DNA of 64,000 bases from Planctomycetota bacterium. GTDB lineage: Bacteria; Planctomycetota; Brocadiia; SM23-32; JAKLEA01. Location of the stretch: assembly GCA_022711755.1 (NCBI GenBank), contig JAKLEA010000002.1, forward strand, positions 186,001 to 250,000. Reading direction: 5' to 3'. Below are positions 6,291 through 15,840 of this stretch, piece by piece; positions within the stretch are counted from its first letter, which is position 1; every line of letters starts with the position of its first letter. Both the position numbers and the translations under genes were made by a program. The notes under the pieces are model-generated. The model saw only the letters and a program-made list of their open reading frames with translations. It searched no databases and was not told the DNA's origin.

Positions 6291-9071
6291 CTATTCCGGG
6301 GTTATTTTCGGCTGGCGGCGGGGCGGTTTGGGCTTTGTCTCAGCCGGTTTGGGCGGAGCCGTCGCCGGCGAGTCCGGTTTCGCCTCCGACGGTTGCCCAG
6401 CATCCGATTTCGGCGTCGCCGACTTCGGTCTTGGCGGGCGGACGTCGAAGGCATAACTTCGTATAAGCACCGCTCCGGAGACGGCCTTTTCCGCCTCCCG
6501 GCTCAAGCCCACCTTGACGCCGAGGTACACGATCGCCGCCGGGTTGAACTCCGGGTCAACCCATCCGCCGATGGGCGCCTCATTGCTGAGTAACGCCTCG
6601 CATAACGCCCATTCCGCGCCGTTGCGCATCGGAACCCACGGCCCGTAGAAACGACGCCACTCCCGATCAATCGCAAGGACCTGGATGCCGTTCGGGAATT
6701 CGGACGGCCCCTCAAGGTTGCCCCGGACGCGAAACTCGACGCTTATGCGGCAGTTGCGCATGTCCGCCGGCATCTGCATTCCCAGCAGCTCCAACCTGCG
6801 CATATCAAACGCCGCCTCACCCTTGCCGTCCGCCGGATTGCCGGACGCCGGGTCCATCTGAACCGTCAATTCCAGGCAGCCTGCCTCCCCCCCACCTGAC
6901 TCCGCCGCCGCGACGACCGCGTGCCCGACCGCGCGGACCCCGCGGTCTTCCCGCTTCATCTCCCAGTTCTGAATCGGACGCCAGTCACGGACCGACTCCG
7001 GCCCTGCGAAGGTCAGGGCCTTCGTTGTCCGTCTTTCCGCCTCCGCCAGCACGGTCTCAGACGCCTCTCGCAGCAGCCTGTCGGCTTCGGCCTGCGGGAA
7101 ACCGGCCAGTTCAACAGCCATTCTGAGCTTGTGCCCGGCCTGCTCCTGGAGGCGTTTCATCTTCTCCTCCGGCTCCAGGTCCTCCGAGTCCACCACGGAC
7201 GCGATCAGGGACCGAAGCCCTGCCGAGACGCGGTCGGCTATCCGATTCTCCGAACGGGCGACATCTCCGGGAACGCCCCATGCGCGCAGGTATAGTCGTA
7301 TCGCGGGATTGGCAAGCTGTATGTCCTCCCGGATCGTTCTGAGACTCGGCGCGGCATCGAGCGAATCGTCCAGCCCCTCTCCCCTGGTCTGGACACGAGC
7401 GAGTCTTTCTGAGAAATCCTCCCGCCGCATCTCCGCCCGCACCATGAACAGAACGCTCAGAGCCATCGGGACAAGAAGCATGAGCGGCCTGCTCCAGAGG
7501 TTGAAGCGCGCGCCGCGGAGGAACTCCCCCGCGTTCTGATATCGCCTCTTCTGCGCCGGCGCGGTCGCCTTAGAAAGGGATGGTTTCAGAAGCGAGCGCA
7601 ACAGCGGGGCCATGCGGACCCTGGGCGGCAGGCGGCCCGCCTGAGCCTCCTGATCGCCTGCCCCGAGCAAATCCCACGCGACCGGCTCGCTGCCCGCTCC
7701 AAGCATCTCCCGGATTATCTGCGCGAAGGCGAAAACGTCCTGGTCCGGTTCGAGGGGAACCTTGTCCGGGGCCTCCTTGACTTCAGGCGGTACGTAATGC
7801 CTGCTGAACTGACGCCGCTTTGCCCCCGCGTGGCCGAGTCCGCCGAAATCCATTAACTGCGCGTGGCCGTCGTCCAGCAGGAGGATGTTTGCCGGCTTCA
7901 TGTCTCCGTGGACGTAACCCGCCGCGTGCAGGGGGGCCAACCCGCCGGACGCGACGTCTGTGACCATGTGCAGAAATTCGTAGACGCCGAACCTGCGGCG
8001 GGAGAGAGCGTTCGCAAGGTCCCGCCCCGGCGTGTGAAAAAGAACGACGTAGCCCACGCCCTCGCCCATGTCCACGACCTGGAGAACGCGCGGGAGGCCG
8101 TGGACGTTGTCGTTCTGGAGCCGCCGCCATGCCTCCAGTTCGCGCTCGTGGTCGCGCCAGACGAGTTTCAGCACACGCAGTCCGGCCTGAGCGCCGGGGC
8201 CGATTTCGCGGGCCAGCCAGACCGCCCCGCACACCCCCTCGCCCAGACGCGCAAGGAGCATGTAGGTGTCAACCAGCGAACCGGGAAGCAGGTTCGGCAT
8301 CTTCGCGCGCCCAGGGGCCGTCGCTATGCGCCGCTTCAGGCGGAACTCAGGATCGTCGCAAAAAAGATCGTGCGTGATGCCGTCGCTGCCGCGGATCAGG
8401 ACGGTCGTTTTCGGGACGATCGGGACGGATTCAGCGGGTTGGAGCCTGCGGGCCTTCGGATAGACCGTCGCCGGGGATTGCGTCGCCGCGTAGCTCCACC
8501 TGCCCTCTTTCTCCGACTCGATGTATCCGGCCAGAGCAGGCGCGCCGGGAAGCCCCTCGACGGCTTCGAGCAGGAGAATCCGGGATTTCTCAGGCGCGAC
8601 GATGACGGACTCGGCGGTTCCGGCTTCGGGGAAGAAGCGATGATGAAGGCTCTCAACGCGGAGCTTGAGCGCCAGCGGGTTGCCGTCCATCGCTCCGCAG
8701 CCGGTTATGGAGATGACGCAGTGGTCGCCGATGCGCAGGCGCTTGGGGTGGATGTTCGAGGCCGTGAAGAGTTCGTCGCCGGGTTTAAGCCGCTTGTTGC
8801 GCCCGGTGCGTTCAAGATGCACTGGACCTTTGGCCGCGTGGAGTGTCCATGCCTTGCCGTCCCACGCGAACACGGCGTGGTCGCGCGCTACCCCCTCGGC
8901 GCGAAGTTCGATCTCCCCCGCCTGCCCTCCCTGGCCGCTTCCCAGGCATATCCAATCGGCCCCGGCGAGGACGCATGAACTGTGGTGCGTCTCCGTTATC
9001 GCGCCGACCTTGCGGCGGCTGCTGACGTAAAGGAAATGCCTCAATGATTCACCGACTATTGATCCTGCCAC
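6291..9071 (-). CDS. FHA-like / Ser-Thr protein kinase with single TM and beta-sandwich ectodomain
   Basis: 926 residues as read from GTG 9071, which overlaps the preceding gene's stop by 16 bases; TTG 9044 is a possible later start. About residues 30-135 look like a divergent FHA domain (IELRAEGVARDHAVF, ending before ISITGCG). The kinase spans about 265-520: glycine loop RLGEGVCGAV (275-284), K302, catalytic HGDMKPAN (D390, N395), DFG 408-410 and PPE near 428. HGD replaces the usual HRD, but the catalytic Asp and Asn are kept, so activity is plausible. One TM helix lies at about 527-544. The outside part has a helical region, then a beta-sandwich resembling carbohydrate-binding modules (about 690-870) and a Pro/Lys-rich tail. 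It is last in a minus-strand operon. Ligand and targets are unknown. Confidence 0.75.
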   Translation of the reverse strand: MAGSIVGESLRHFLYVSSRRKVGAITETHHSSCVLAGADWICLGSGQGGQAGEIELRAEGVARDHAVFAWDGKAWTLHAAKGPVHLERTGRNKRLKPGDELFTASNIHPKRLRIGDHCVISITGCGAMDGNPLALKLRVESLHHRFFPEAGTAESVIVAPEKSRILLLEAVEGLPGAPALAGYIESEKEGRWSYAATQSPATVYPKARRLQPAESVPIVPKTTVLIRGSDGITHDLFCDDPEFRLKRRIATAPGRAKMPNLLPGSLVDTYMLLARLGEGVCGAVWLAREIGPGAQAGLRVLKLVWRDHERELEAWRRLQNDNVHGLPRVLQVVDMGEGVGYVVLFHTPGRDLANALSRRRFGVYEFLHMVTDVASGGLAPLHAAGYVHGDMKPANILLLDDGHAQLMDFGGLGHAGAKRRQFSRHYVPPEVKEAPDKVPLEPDQDVFAFAQIIREMLGAGSEPVAWDLLGAGDQEAQAGRLPPRVRMAPLLRSLLKPSLSKATAPAQKRRYQNAGEFLRGARFNLWSRPLMLLVPMALSVLFMVRAEMRREDFSERLARVQTRGEGLDDSLDAAPSLRTIREDIQLANPAIRLYLRAWGVPGDVARSENRIADRVSAGLRSLIASVVDSEDLEPEEKMKRLQEQAGHKLRMAVELAGFPQAEADRLLREASETVLAEAERRTTKALTFAGPESVRDWRPIQNWEMKREDRGVRAVGHAVVAAAESGGGEAGCLELTVQMDPASGNPADGKGEAAFDMRRLELLGMQMPADMRNCRISVEFRVRGNLEGPSEFPNGIQVLAIDREWRRFYGPWVPMRNGAEWALCEALLSNEAPIGGWVDPEFNPAAIVYLGVKVGLSREAEKAVSGAVLIRSYAFDVRPPRPKSATPKSDAGQPSEAKPDSPATAPPKPAETKPKPPRRQPKITPE

Positions 9072-10129
9072 CCGCGAAGTTCGAGCCTGCCCGACTCGAT
9101 CTGTCTGATGCGTTCGCGGAGTTCCGCGTGGCTGGCCGTGCCGGTCTGACCTATTTTCGTCACCGTCACCGACGCCACCATGTTGCCGATCGCTGCGGCC
9201 TCCGCCGGAGTCGCCCCGGATGCCAGGGATATTGCGATTCCAGCCATGACGCTGTCCCCCGCTCCGACAATGTCAATCGGCGGCGGGACTATCACCCCCG
9301 GAACCGATTCCGCTTTCCCGTCAGGCTCTATGACCAGCAGTCCCCTCGTGCCGCAGGTGATGAAGACCGTCGTCCCGGTCCTTGCCGTCAGCGCCTTGCC
9401 CGCCTTCTCCACCTCGGCCCGGGACGGGCGTTCCGGCATGGTCATGCCCGCCCCCCTGAAGGCTTCAGACTGATTGGGTTTCAGGCGTATGCCCTTCGGG
9501 AACCGTCCGATGCGCAGGCGGGAATCCACGATCATCTTAAGGTTCGGGCATTCCCGCGCGATTGCGCCAAGTTCCTCCCGGACGCGATCCGTCACCGCGC
9601 CGCAGTTGTCCTCCTGAACCTGGTCGGAGATCAGCAGCGCGTTGCATTCCGGGGCGATTTTGCGAAGCCCGGCGATCAACTGGTCCTCGACGTCGCGCGG
9701 TATCGGTTTGCGATTCTTGATGTCCACGCGGTTGATTTCTGCCGGGATGTCCGTCTCGGACTTGAAAACCATCGGCTTGGTGTATGTCGGCGTGAAGATG
9801 CCGGGGATTTCCAGCAGTTGCGCATCGTCCGCGCCGAGGTTGCGAACGCCGTTGCGAAGCTCAAACCCCTCGCCGTCGCGTCCGATCATGCCGACGGCGT
9901 GGAGTTTCCCCGCGCCGAGGGCGGCAACATTGGACAGCACCGTGCCGGCCGCGCCGGGGCTGAGCAGCTTGCGCGCGACCTGATGCGCCTCCAGGTCGGT
10001 CTCAAGCGAAATCTCCGCCAGACGCTTATCAATGAACCAGTATCGGTCAAGGAAGTAATCCCCGAATACGGCCATCCTGGTTTTTTTGAAAAGTCCAAGT
10101 AGTTCTTCGAGCCTGCCGGCTGTAATCAT
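9056..10129 (-). CDS. PfkB-family kinase, RfaE/HldE kinase-domain type
   Basis: 357 residues. It has the ribokinase fold with the PfkB signature DIVGAGDSVMAGIA near residues 286-298; D292 is the catalytic base. The N-terminal FGDYFLDRY, the GAAGTVLSNVAALGA substrate/lid segment and the TPTYTKPMVF segment resemble D-glycero-beta-D-manno-heptose-7-phosphate kinase (HldE N-terminal domain). The adenylyltransferase half of HldE is absent. The neighbouring HAD phosphatase would fit a kinase/phosphatase sugar-activation path such as heptose, but the real sugar cannot be read from the sequence. It lies 27 bases downstream of the deoxyhypusine-synthase-like gene. Confidence 0.8.
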   Translation of the reverse strand: MITAGRLEELLGLFKKTRMAVFGDYFLDRYWFIDKRLAEISLETDLEAHQVARKLLSPGAAGTVLSNVAALGAGKLHAVGMIGRDGEGFELRNGVRNLGADDAQLLEIPGIFTPTYTKPMVFKSETDIPAEINRVDIKNRKPIPRDVEDQLIAGLRKIAPECNALLISDQVQEDNCGAVTDRVREELGAIARECPNLKMIVDSRLRIGRFPKGIRLKPNQSEAFRGAGMTMPERPSRAEVEKAGKALTARTGTTVFITCGTRGLLVIEPDGKAESVPGVIVPPPIDIVGAGDSVMAGIAISLASGATPAEAAAIGNMVASVTVTKIGQTGTASHAELRERIRQIESGRLELRGWQDQ

Positions 10130-10156
10130 GTTGTCTCCGTCTCATGCGCAAACGCG

Positions 10157-11125
10157 CTATGCGTCCATCTCCCCGCGGACCATCCGGTAGAGATTCGGCA
10201 CGCTGTGCCTGTGGTCGGCGCGGATGTAGTAACTTGTTCCGCCGTCCCTGACCGTCCGGATCAGGACAGTCTTGAGCGGGCGGTAGTAGTAGGCGAATTC
10301 CGTCTTTTTCGGCTCCTTTTCCATGTCATCCGGCAACGGGGCCAGATCGAAAACGCCAGTCGTGAAATGCCGGATGTCCTCCCCTTTGGGTCTTGCCACG
10401 TTCCTGACCATCGAGAGAGCCTTCAGGTAGACCTCCGGCCCCATGACCGCCGTCCCGTAATTCAGGAAAACGCCGCCCTCCAACCTGCTGACAGATTGTG
10501 TGAAGACGAGGAAGTCGCGGTAGGACGCCCATCCTATCGCCTCCCCGTCGCAATTCGGGTGCTCATGCACGATGTCCTGGCCTATTGCGACATGCACCGT
10601 GCATGGAACCTTCGCGCGATATCCGGCGGCGAAGATGGACAGGTCCTTGCGCGGGAAATCGCCCTCCTGGATCGTCCGGCCAAGCATCTCCCCGAAGCCG
10701 ATCTGTTCCTTCCTGGCCATGACGGCAACGTCATTCAGTCCGCCGGTTTCCTTCCAGAGGCCGAACTGACCTTCGAAGATGTACTTGGCGACCGATTCCG
10801 TCGTCGAGCCGATCATGGCGGTCTCAAAGTCATGGATGGCCCCCGCGCCGTTGGTTCCGAGGTGGGTGATCATCCCCTCCTCGATCATGCGGATCAGGAA
10901 GCGGGCCAGCCCCTGCTTGATGACGTGCGCGCCCATGAGCATGACCACCGCCCTGTCGCTAAGCCTGGCTTTGGCTATCGCCGAGGCGATTTTGCCCAGC
11001 CCCTCGCCGTCGGGCGGGAGGACTTCGGCGCCAAGCGGCATGATGTCCTGCGCGGTCATCGTATGTTCGCGCTGCGCGAGCGGAAGAATTGTCAACTTGC
11101 TTCTGTCAAAGTATGGGTATGGCAT
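10157..11125 (-). CDS. Conserved protein with deoxyhypusine-synthase-like Rossmann fold
   Basis: 322 residues from ATG 11125, with AAGG about 9 bases upstream and 13 bases after the HAD gene's stop; a longer ORF to 11296 overlaps the HAD gene and is rejected. The N terminus (MPYPYFDRSKLTILPLAQR) and the core motifs MLMGAHVIKQGLARFLI and THLGTNGAGAIHDFE are highly patterned. HVAIGQDIVHEHPN and FLNYGTAVMGPEVYLKALS follow. From memory, such proteins are placed near the deoxyhypusine synthase / DHS-like NAD-binding superfamily and sit beside RfaE-type kinases in Planctomycetes and related phyla; I could not check this. No lysine-imine site of true deoxyhypusine synthase is recognised, so that activity is not claimed. 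A role in the same phosphosugar path is inferred. Confidence 0.6.
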   Translation of the reverse strand: MPYPYFDRSKLTILPLAQREHTMTAQDIMPLGAEVLPPDGEGLGKIASAIAKARLSDRAVVMLMGAHVIKQGLARFLIRMIEEGMITHLGTNGAGAIHDFETAMIGSTTESVAKYIFEGQFGLWKETGGLNDVAVMARKEQIGFGEMLGRTIQEGDFPRKDLSIFAAGYRAKVPCTVHVAIGQDIVHEHPNCDGEAIGWASYRDFLVFTQSVSRLEGGVFLNYGTAVMGPEVYLKALSMVRNVARPKGEDIRHFTTGVFDLAPLPDDMEKEPKKTEFAYYYRPLKTVLIRTVRDGGTSYYIRADHRHSVPNLYRMVRGEMDA

Positions 11126-11138
11126 TTTGAGCGCCTTA

Positions 11139-11984
11139 TCAGGATTTTGGCGGCTTGATATCGCCGAAAAGAAGCCCGAGCAGTTTGTCTGCGCAGGTGA
11201 AATCAGGCGCGACCAGGTCCGCCCCGGCGCGAACCAGGCGGTTCCGCTTCCAGGCGTCCTCGCCGCAACGCGCAACCTCGTTCGTGGGCAGCGCAATCGT
11301 CACGGCGCCGACGTTATGGCCCTCCTCGATCTCGACGAAACCATCGCCGACGACGAAAAGTTCGGGACCGGAAAGTTTGTTGTCGCTGATGATCTTGGCG
11401 ATGAGTTTTTTCTTGGAGAAGTCTGTCCAGTTGGGCAGCGCGCCGTAGATGCCGCCCTTGAAATACTTATCAACCTTGAGCGCTCTGGACTCGCGCTGGA
11501 CGGCATCATCGTCCGTCCCGCTGGCCAGAAAGAGCTTGACGCCGCGGGCAGTGAGACCGTCAAGGAAGCGGCGCGCGCCCATTATTAACCGGTCGTCGGG
11601 ATCGGTTCCTCCTTCTTCGAGATCGTAGACCCGTTTGCAGATTCTTTCCCAGAGCAGGTCGAGGTAGCGCTGCTTGTAGACCAGCGGATCGGCCGGAGTT
11701 CCGCCGCGCTTCTTGATTTCCTCCACAAGCTCCAGCATCTGATAAATCGTCTGCTTACCGGTAAGCCGCTCGACGAATTCTTTTACAACAGCGTGAATCT
11801 CCTCCCGGGATTCGTGGCGCGGCGTCTCCATTAGAACGTCAACCATCATGGGGATCATGACCTCCGGCCAGCCTTCGCGGATGACCGAGAGCGTGCCGTC
11901 GAAATCGAAAACCCCGAAGCGAATCTGTCCCAGCCGGACATTCGGGTTGATTATCTCAATGTTGGAATCGGGTATGCGCATCAA
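11139..11984 (-). CDS. HAD-superfamily phosphatase
   Basis: 281 residues. Motif I is FDFDGTLS with nucleophile D27 and D29, motif II is LASGTDD, and motif IV is [12 protein letters not shown]. The helical cap lies between residues 35 and 150 (C1 type). The gene starts at ATG 11984 in a 4-base ATGA overlap with the sigma-54 regulator's stop, so the two are coupled. HAD enzymes of this kind remove phosphate from small sugars and related metabolites. With the heptose-type kinase two genes downstream, a sugar-phosphate phosphatase is the best guess; the substrate is unproven. Confidence 0.8.
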   Translation of the reverse strand: MMRIPDSNIEIINPNVRLGQIRFGVFDFDGTLSVIREGWPEVMIPMMVDVLMETPRHESREEIHAVVKEFVERLTGKQTIYQMLELVEEIKKRGGTPADPLVYKQRYLDLLWERICKRVYDLEEGGTDPDDRLIMGARRFLDGLTARGVKLFLASGTDDDAVQRESRALKVDKYFKGGIYGALPNWTDFSKKKLIAKIISDNKLSGPELFVVGDGFVEIEEGHNVGAVTIALPTNEVARCGEDAWKRNRLVRAGADLVAPDFTCADKLLGLLFGDIKPPKS

Positions 11985-13888
11985 TGCTCCTGGAATTCAT
12001 TCCGCGATGTTGAAAACTTAAGTTTCTGGTAAAGGGTGCTTCTGTCAATGCCGAGTATTTCCGCGCAACGGGACTTGTTCCCTTCGACGTGCCTGAGGAC
12101 GCGCAGTATATGCCGCTGCTCCAGTTCCGCAAGGGAACACACCGGCCCGGAGTCCTCGGCAGCCGCCTCCGCCGCAACCGGCGAACGCCCGCGCCTGATT
12201 TCGACCGGCGCGTCGTCAATGCCTATGGTTTCATTTTCCGCGAGTATTACCATTCTTTCGATGGTATTGCGCAGTTCCCGCACGTTGCCGGGCCAGGGAT
12301 AGGCCGCAAAAAGGTCAAGGACCTCCTGAGCCAGCCCTTTGAATTTCCGCCCGCATCTGTCCGCCGTCTGCGCCAGGAAGTAATCCGAAAGCGTCTGGAT
12401 GTCCTTCTCGCGCTCGCGCAGGGGGGGGAGGTCAACGCGCAGGACGTTGAGCCGATAGAAAAGGTCTTCGCGGAACTTTCGCTCCTTGACCATTTCATCC
12501 AGCCTGCGGTTGGTCGCGGCGACGATGCGCACGTCAATCTTCCTGTCCCGCACGTCCCCCACGCGGCGCACCGTGCTTTCCTCCAGCACTCGCAGCAGCT
12601 TGCTCTGGCTTTGCTCCGGAATCTCGCCGATCTCGTCCAGGAAGATCGTGCCGCCGGTGGCCAACTCGAAATGCCCCGGATGGTCGGCGACCGCGCCGGT
12701 GAAGGCCCCCTTGACGTGTCCGAAAAGCTCGCTCTCGATCAGACTGGGGGATAATGCCGCGCAGTTGACGATCTCGAACGGCCCCGACCGCCGGCGGCTG
12801 TTGTAGTGGATCGCCCGGGCGACCAGTTCCTTGCCCGTTCCGCTCTCGCCGCAGATCAGCACGCAGGCGTCCGTCGGCGCGGCCCTGGCGATGACGTTGA
12901 AAACCTCGACTATCTTCGGGCTGTTGCCGACGATATTGTAGCGGCCCTTGACCTCGCGCTCGAGGGCGCGGTTCTCCGCCTCGACCAGTTCGTAGGCGCG
13001 AACATTCTCTACGGCCACCGCTGATTGCTGGCAGGCCGCCGTCAGAAGCTCCAGGTCGTCGCGCGTGAACGGGACGCACTCGCCAAGCCTGTCCATGTAG
13101 ATCAGGCCCAGCATCCTTCCGGCTATCTGAAGCGGCGCGCAGAGGGCCGTGCTGATGCGATTGCGCCCGACGCTCGGCGCGGCGGAGAAACGCTCGTCGC
13201 TGCCCGTCGCCTGGCTCAGGACCGACACCTTCTTGTCGTGGCAGTGGTCAATGATGCTATTGCTCAGGCTCTGGCGCAGCAGGCGCCGCTCAATGGCCGT
13301 CCTGGCCCTGGCGTAGGGCGTCAGCTTCCCGTCAGGCTCCTCGATAAAAGGGACCACGCGATCCGGCTCAAGCGCCTCCCGCAGACATTGGCATACATGA
13401 TCAAAAAGCTCCGGCAGGTTCCGCGCCTTCGAGACTGCGGAGCTGAGTCTAAGCAGCGCTCGCAGCCGCTCGTTCTGCCTGGCAAGCTCTTCGCCGCTCT
13501 TCCTGCCGCCGTCGCCGGGAACGACGTCTCCATCGGACTGAATCTGTATAGTCTGCGTGACTGAAAGGTCTTCAGGAGACACCGCTTCTTCTAGTTCAAC
13601 CTCATCGGAAAGGAAAGTCAGCAGGCAGTCCCCGACGCGGATCTCGTCCATATGGCAGAGGTCTTCATCCTTGATCGCATGCCCGTTCAGAAGGCTACCG
13701 TTGCGGCTGTCAAGGTCCTGTACCTTCCATGCGTCCCCCTTCCGGTAGAACTTCGCGTGCTCGCGGGAGACCGTCGCGTCCGGAAGAAACACCTCGCAGC
13801 GCGGCGAACGCCCGACGAGCGCGGTCTCCCCCTCGATCTCGATCTGCGCCCCCCTGCTGGGGCCTTCCTTGACCAGGATTTTCGGCAT
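11981..13888 (-). CDS. Sigma-54-dependent transcriptional activator (FHA-GAF-AAA+-Fis HTH)
   Basis: 635 residues in four domains. The FHA domain covers 1-95 (GR at 26-27, SREH at 41-44, NG near 63). A GAF domain spans about 155-300. The AAA+ domain covers about 315-545 with Walker A GESGTGKE (347-354), the sigma-54 contact loop GAFTGA (394-399) and Walker [10 protein letters not shown]. The C-terminal Fis-type helix-turn-helix is at about 588-625 ([20 protein letters not shown]). It lacks a receiver domain. The FHA domain suggests control by a phosphothreonine protein, and a membrane kinase is encoded in the same operon at 6291-9071. It lies 21 bases after the dGTPase gene. Confidence 0.92.
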   Translation of the reverse strand: MPKILVKEGPSRGAQIEIEGETALVGRSPRCEVFLPDATVSREHAKFYRKGDAWKVQDLDSRNGSLLNGHAIKDEDLCHMDEIRVGDCLLTFLSDEVELEEAVSPEDLSVTQTIQIQSDGDVVPGDGGRKSGEELARQNERLRALLRLSSAVSKARNLPELFDHVCQCLREALEPDRVVPFIEEPDGKLTPYARARTAIERRLLRQSLSNSIIDHCHDKKVSVLSQATGSDERFSAAPSVGRNRISTALCAPLQIAGRMLGLIYMDRLGECVPFTRDDLELLTAACQQSAVAVENVRAYELVEAENRALEREVKGRYNIVGNSPKIVEVFNVIARAAPTDACVLICGESGTGKELVARAIHYNSRRRSGPFEIVNCAALSPSLIESELFGHVKGAFTGAVADHPGHFELATGGTIFLDEIGEIPEQSQSKLLRVLEESTVRRVGDVRDRKIDVRIVAATNRRLDEMVKERKFREDLFYRLNVLRVDLPPLREREKDIQTLSDYFLAQTADRCGRKFKGLAQEVLDLFAAYPWPGNVRELRNTIERMVILAENETIGIDDAPVEIRRGRSPVAAEAAAEDSGPVCSLAELEQRHILRVLRHVEGNKSRCAEILGIDRSTLYQKLKFSTSRNEFQEH

Positions 13889-13909
13889 CTCGCTTCCAGC
13901 TCCCCGATC

Positions 13910-15088
13910 TCACATCCGCTCGAACGGCTGAAAAAGTTTCAGGTACTGATCCTGCGCGTAACGGTCCGTCATCCCCGCGATGTAGTCGCAGACGGCCTGA
14001 TGCGTTCCCTCGGCGGCCACCCGCGCCTGATGCTCCGGGGGCAGTTGCCGTGTGTCTTCAGCATAGGCAGTAAAAAGCTCCCGGATGAAACGGTGCGCCT
14101 TGTTGGACATCCGCACGACCCTGTGATGGCGGTAAAGATTCTTGAAAAGAAACGCCTCCAGTTCGTCCATCTTCGCGTCCAGCCCGGAGCTGAACCGCGC
14201 TATGCGCTCCGACTGGCGGCGGACATCTTCAACATTCAGGATTTCGAGTTCTTCGATGCGGCGCGACGTGGTCTCCACCACGTCCGTGACAAACAGGTTC
14301 ACAAGGTGTCGCGCGACGTTTGCCCTCCGCAGTTTCTTCATTTCCCTTCCGTCAGCGCCGTCCTGAGGGCAATCCTGAACGCGCCCTCCGCCGGCGTTCT
14401 CGCGCGCTTCCCGCCAGAGGGCCACCGATTCCAGGTCCTCCGCCGCGATCAGACCGCTGGCCAACCCATCATCCAGGTCATGATTGTCATAAGCAATGCT
14501 GTCCGCAAGCTCGACGACCTGCGCTTCAAGCGTCGGCGAACATGCCCCGAAATCGCCCGCGGCGGGATTGTCCCACGCGGTGGAGTGCTTGGCGATCGCC
14601 TCCCGCACCTCATAGGTCAGGTTCAGTCCCGAGAAGTCCTCGTAGCGTCGCTCAAGCACGTCAACCACGCGCAGCCCGTGCCGGTTGTGCTCGAACCCGC
14701 CATGGTCCTTCATCAGCTCCCGCAGGGCGTCCTCGCCGGAATGCCCGAAGGGCGTATGCCCCAGGTCGTGGGCCAGGGCGACGGCCTCGGTCAGGTCTTC
14801 GTTGAGTCCCAGCGAGCGGGCCATCGTCCGCGCAATCTGCGCAACCTCGACGGTGTGCGTCAGCCGCGTGCGGTAGTGGTCCCCCTCGTGGTTGACGAAC
14901 ACCTGTGTCTTGTATTCGAGCCGCCGGAAGGCCGTGCAGTGGACGATCCTGCCCTGGTCCCGCTGGTAGGCCGTGCGGAAGGGATGCTCCGCTTCCGGAT
15001 GGGCGCGTCCGGCGCTGTCCCCGGCCTTTGCCGCGTATGGGGCAAGCGTCTGGCGCTCCCGGGTTTCAAGTTCCTTTCTTATAACCAT
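13910..15088 (-). CDS. dgt: Deoxyguanosinetriphosphate triphosphohydrolase-like protein (HD domain)
   Basis: 392 residues. It has the dGTPase family start (RQTLAPYA), the segment HCTAFRRLEYKTQVF, and the HD metal ligands H78 (RLTHTVEV), H107-D108 (ALAHDLGHTPFGH) and a later Asp in SIAYDNHDLDD. Enzymes of this family hydrolyse dNTPs to the nucleoside and triphosphate. The length fits the shorter bacterial type, and the substrate base is not certain. It lies between the HIT and regulator genes with gaps of 33 and 21 bases, so it is probably cotranscribed with them. Confidence 0.9.
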   Translation of the reverse strand: MVIRKELETRERQTLAPYAAKAGDSAGRAHPEAEHPFRTAYQRDQGRIVHCTAFRRLEYKTQVFVNHEGDHYRTRLTHTVEVAQIARTMARSLGLNEDLTEAVALAHDLGHTPFGHSGEDALRELMKDHGGFEHNRHGLRVVDVLERRYEDFSGLNLTYEVREAIAKHSTAWDNPAAGDFGACSPTLEAQVVELADSIAYDNHDLDDGLASGLIAAEDLESVALWREARENAGGGRVQDCPQDGADGREMKKLRRANVARHLVNLFVTDVVETTSRRIEELEILNVEDVRRQSERIARFSSGLDAKMDELEAFLFKNLYRHHRVVRMSNKAHRFIRELFTAYAEDTRQLPPEHQARVAAEGTHQAVCDYIAGMTDRYAQDQYLKLFQPFERM

Positions 15089-15121
15089 CGCGTCCGTCTT
15101 CCCGATTCCATGGGGCCGCAG

Positions 15122-15607
15122 CTACTGCCCGATCGTTCCGCGAAGCTCTTTCCAGAGATCCGAAAGCGCCTGGGGGATGATCTTCGTGTCTCCGATCACA
15201 GGCATGAAATTCGTGTCGCCGTTCCAGCGCGGGACGATGTGCATGTGCAGATGGCCCTCAAGTCCCGCCCCGGCTACGCGCCCGATGTTCAGCCCGACGT
15301 TGAAGCCGTGCGCGCGCATCAGCGCCTGAAGCGTATCTTTCACCCGCGCCGTCAGCTTCATCATCTCTAGCATCTCCACGTCCGTCATCCCGGCGATGTC
15401 GTCCCCGTGCCTGTAAGGGGCGATCAACATGTGCCCGTTGCTGTACGGGTACTTGTTGATGACACAGAAACAATCAGTCCCCTGAAGGATCACCAGATTG
15501 TCCGCGCTGGGCTTCTGCCGTCCTATCGCGCACAGGAAACACCCCCCCTCATCCGGAAGGACGTTCCTGATGTATTCCATCCGCCACGGCGCAAAAAGTT
15601 GATCCAT
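15122..15607 (-). CDS. HIT-family nucleotide hydrolase/transferase
   Basis: 161 residues from ATG 15607, with GGGAG 7 bases upstream. The histidine triad is GHLHMHIVPRW, with H119, H121 and H123; H121 is the expected nucleophile. The Cys pair C23-x2-C26 and the segment NGHMLIAPYRH match the AP4A-phosphorylase/Fhit-like branch. A role in removing dinucleoside polyphosphates is likely from the family. It seems to be the first gene of the minus-strand operon that runs to 6291; palindromic repeats lie immediately upstream. Confidence 0.9.
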   Translation of the reverse strand: MDQLFAPWRMEYIRNVLPDEGGCFLCAIGRQKPSADNLVILQGTDCFCVINKYPYSNGHMLIAPYRHGDDIAGMTDVEMLEMMKLTARVKDTLQALMRAHGFNVGLNIGRVAGAGLEGHLHMHIVPRWNGDTNFMPVIGDTKIIPQALSDLWKELRGTIGQ

Positions 15608-15658
15608 GCGTAACTCCCTTCGAGGCACTTGCGCTGCAACAGGAAACACGCCATCGGC

Positions 15659-15716
15659 TGTAGGGGCGCGTTGCAACGCGCCCCTGCGGGCGGTCATATT
15701 GCAAATGCCTCCTACA
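15659..15716. repeat. Small palindromic element with TGTAGG/CCTACA ends
   Basis: A perfect 24-base palindrome lies at 15662-15685, centred on GCGTTGCAACGC and bounded by AGGGG/CCCCT. The 58-base unit begins TGTAGG (15659-15664) and ends CCTACA (15711-15716), forming 6-base terminal inverted repeats. It looks like a REP/MITE-type unit and would form a strong hairpin in RNA. Confidence 0.65.
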
Positions 15717-15840
15717 CAGCGCCAACCCGGGGACGGGGCAAACGCCATGCATTCGCTTGACGATGCTGCCGACGCGGGGGATTCTACAACGAAGCCGCCG
15801 CCATGACAATCACGTCGCTATAACCGTCGTAATGACTGCT

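Noticed and set aside
7863..8978. A 371-codon plus-strand ORF opposite the FHA-like kinase
   Set aside because: The minus strand encodes a recognisable kinase with intact catalytic motifs; the opposite frame has no family pattern.
11126..11296. A 57-residue N-terminal extension of the DHS-like protein
   Set aside because: It overlaps the HAD gene out of frame and lacks a ribosome site. The start at 11125 gives the patterned N terminus and a normal 13-base gap.
13652..15370. A 572-codon plus-strand ORF opposite the dGTPase and HIT genes
   Set aside because: It is an antisense shadow in GC-rich DNA. The minus-strand frames carry clear HD and histidine-triad motifs, and the plus-strand product shows no domain or signal.
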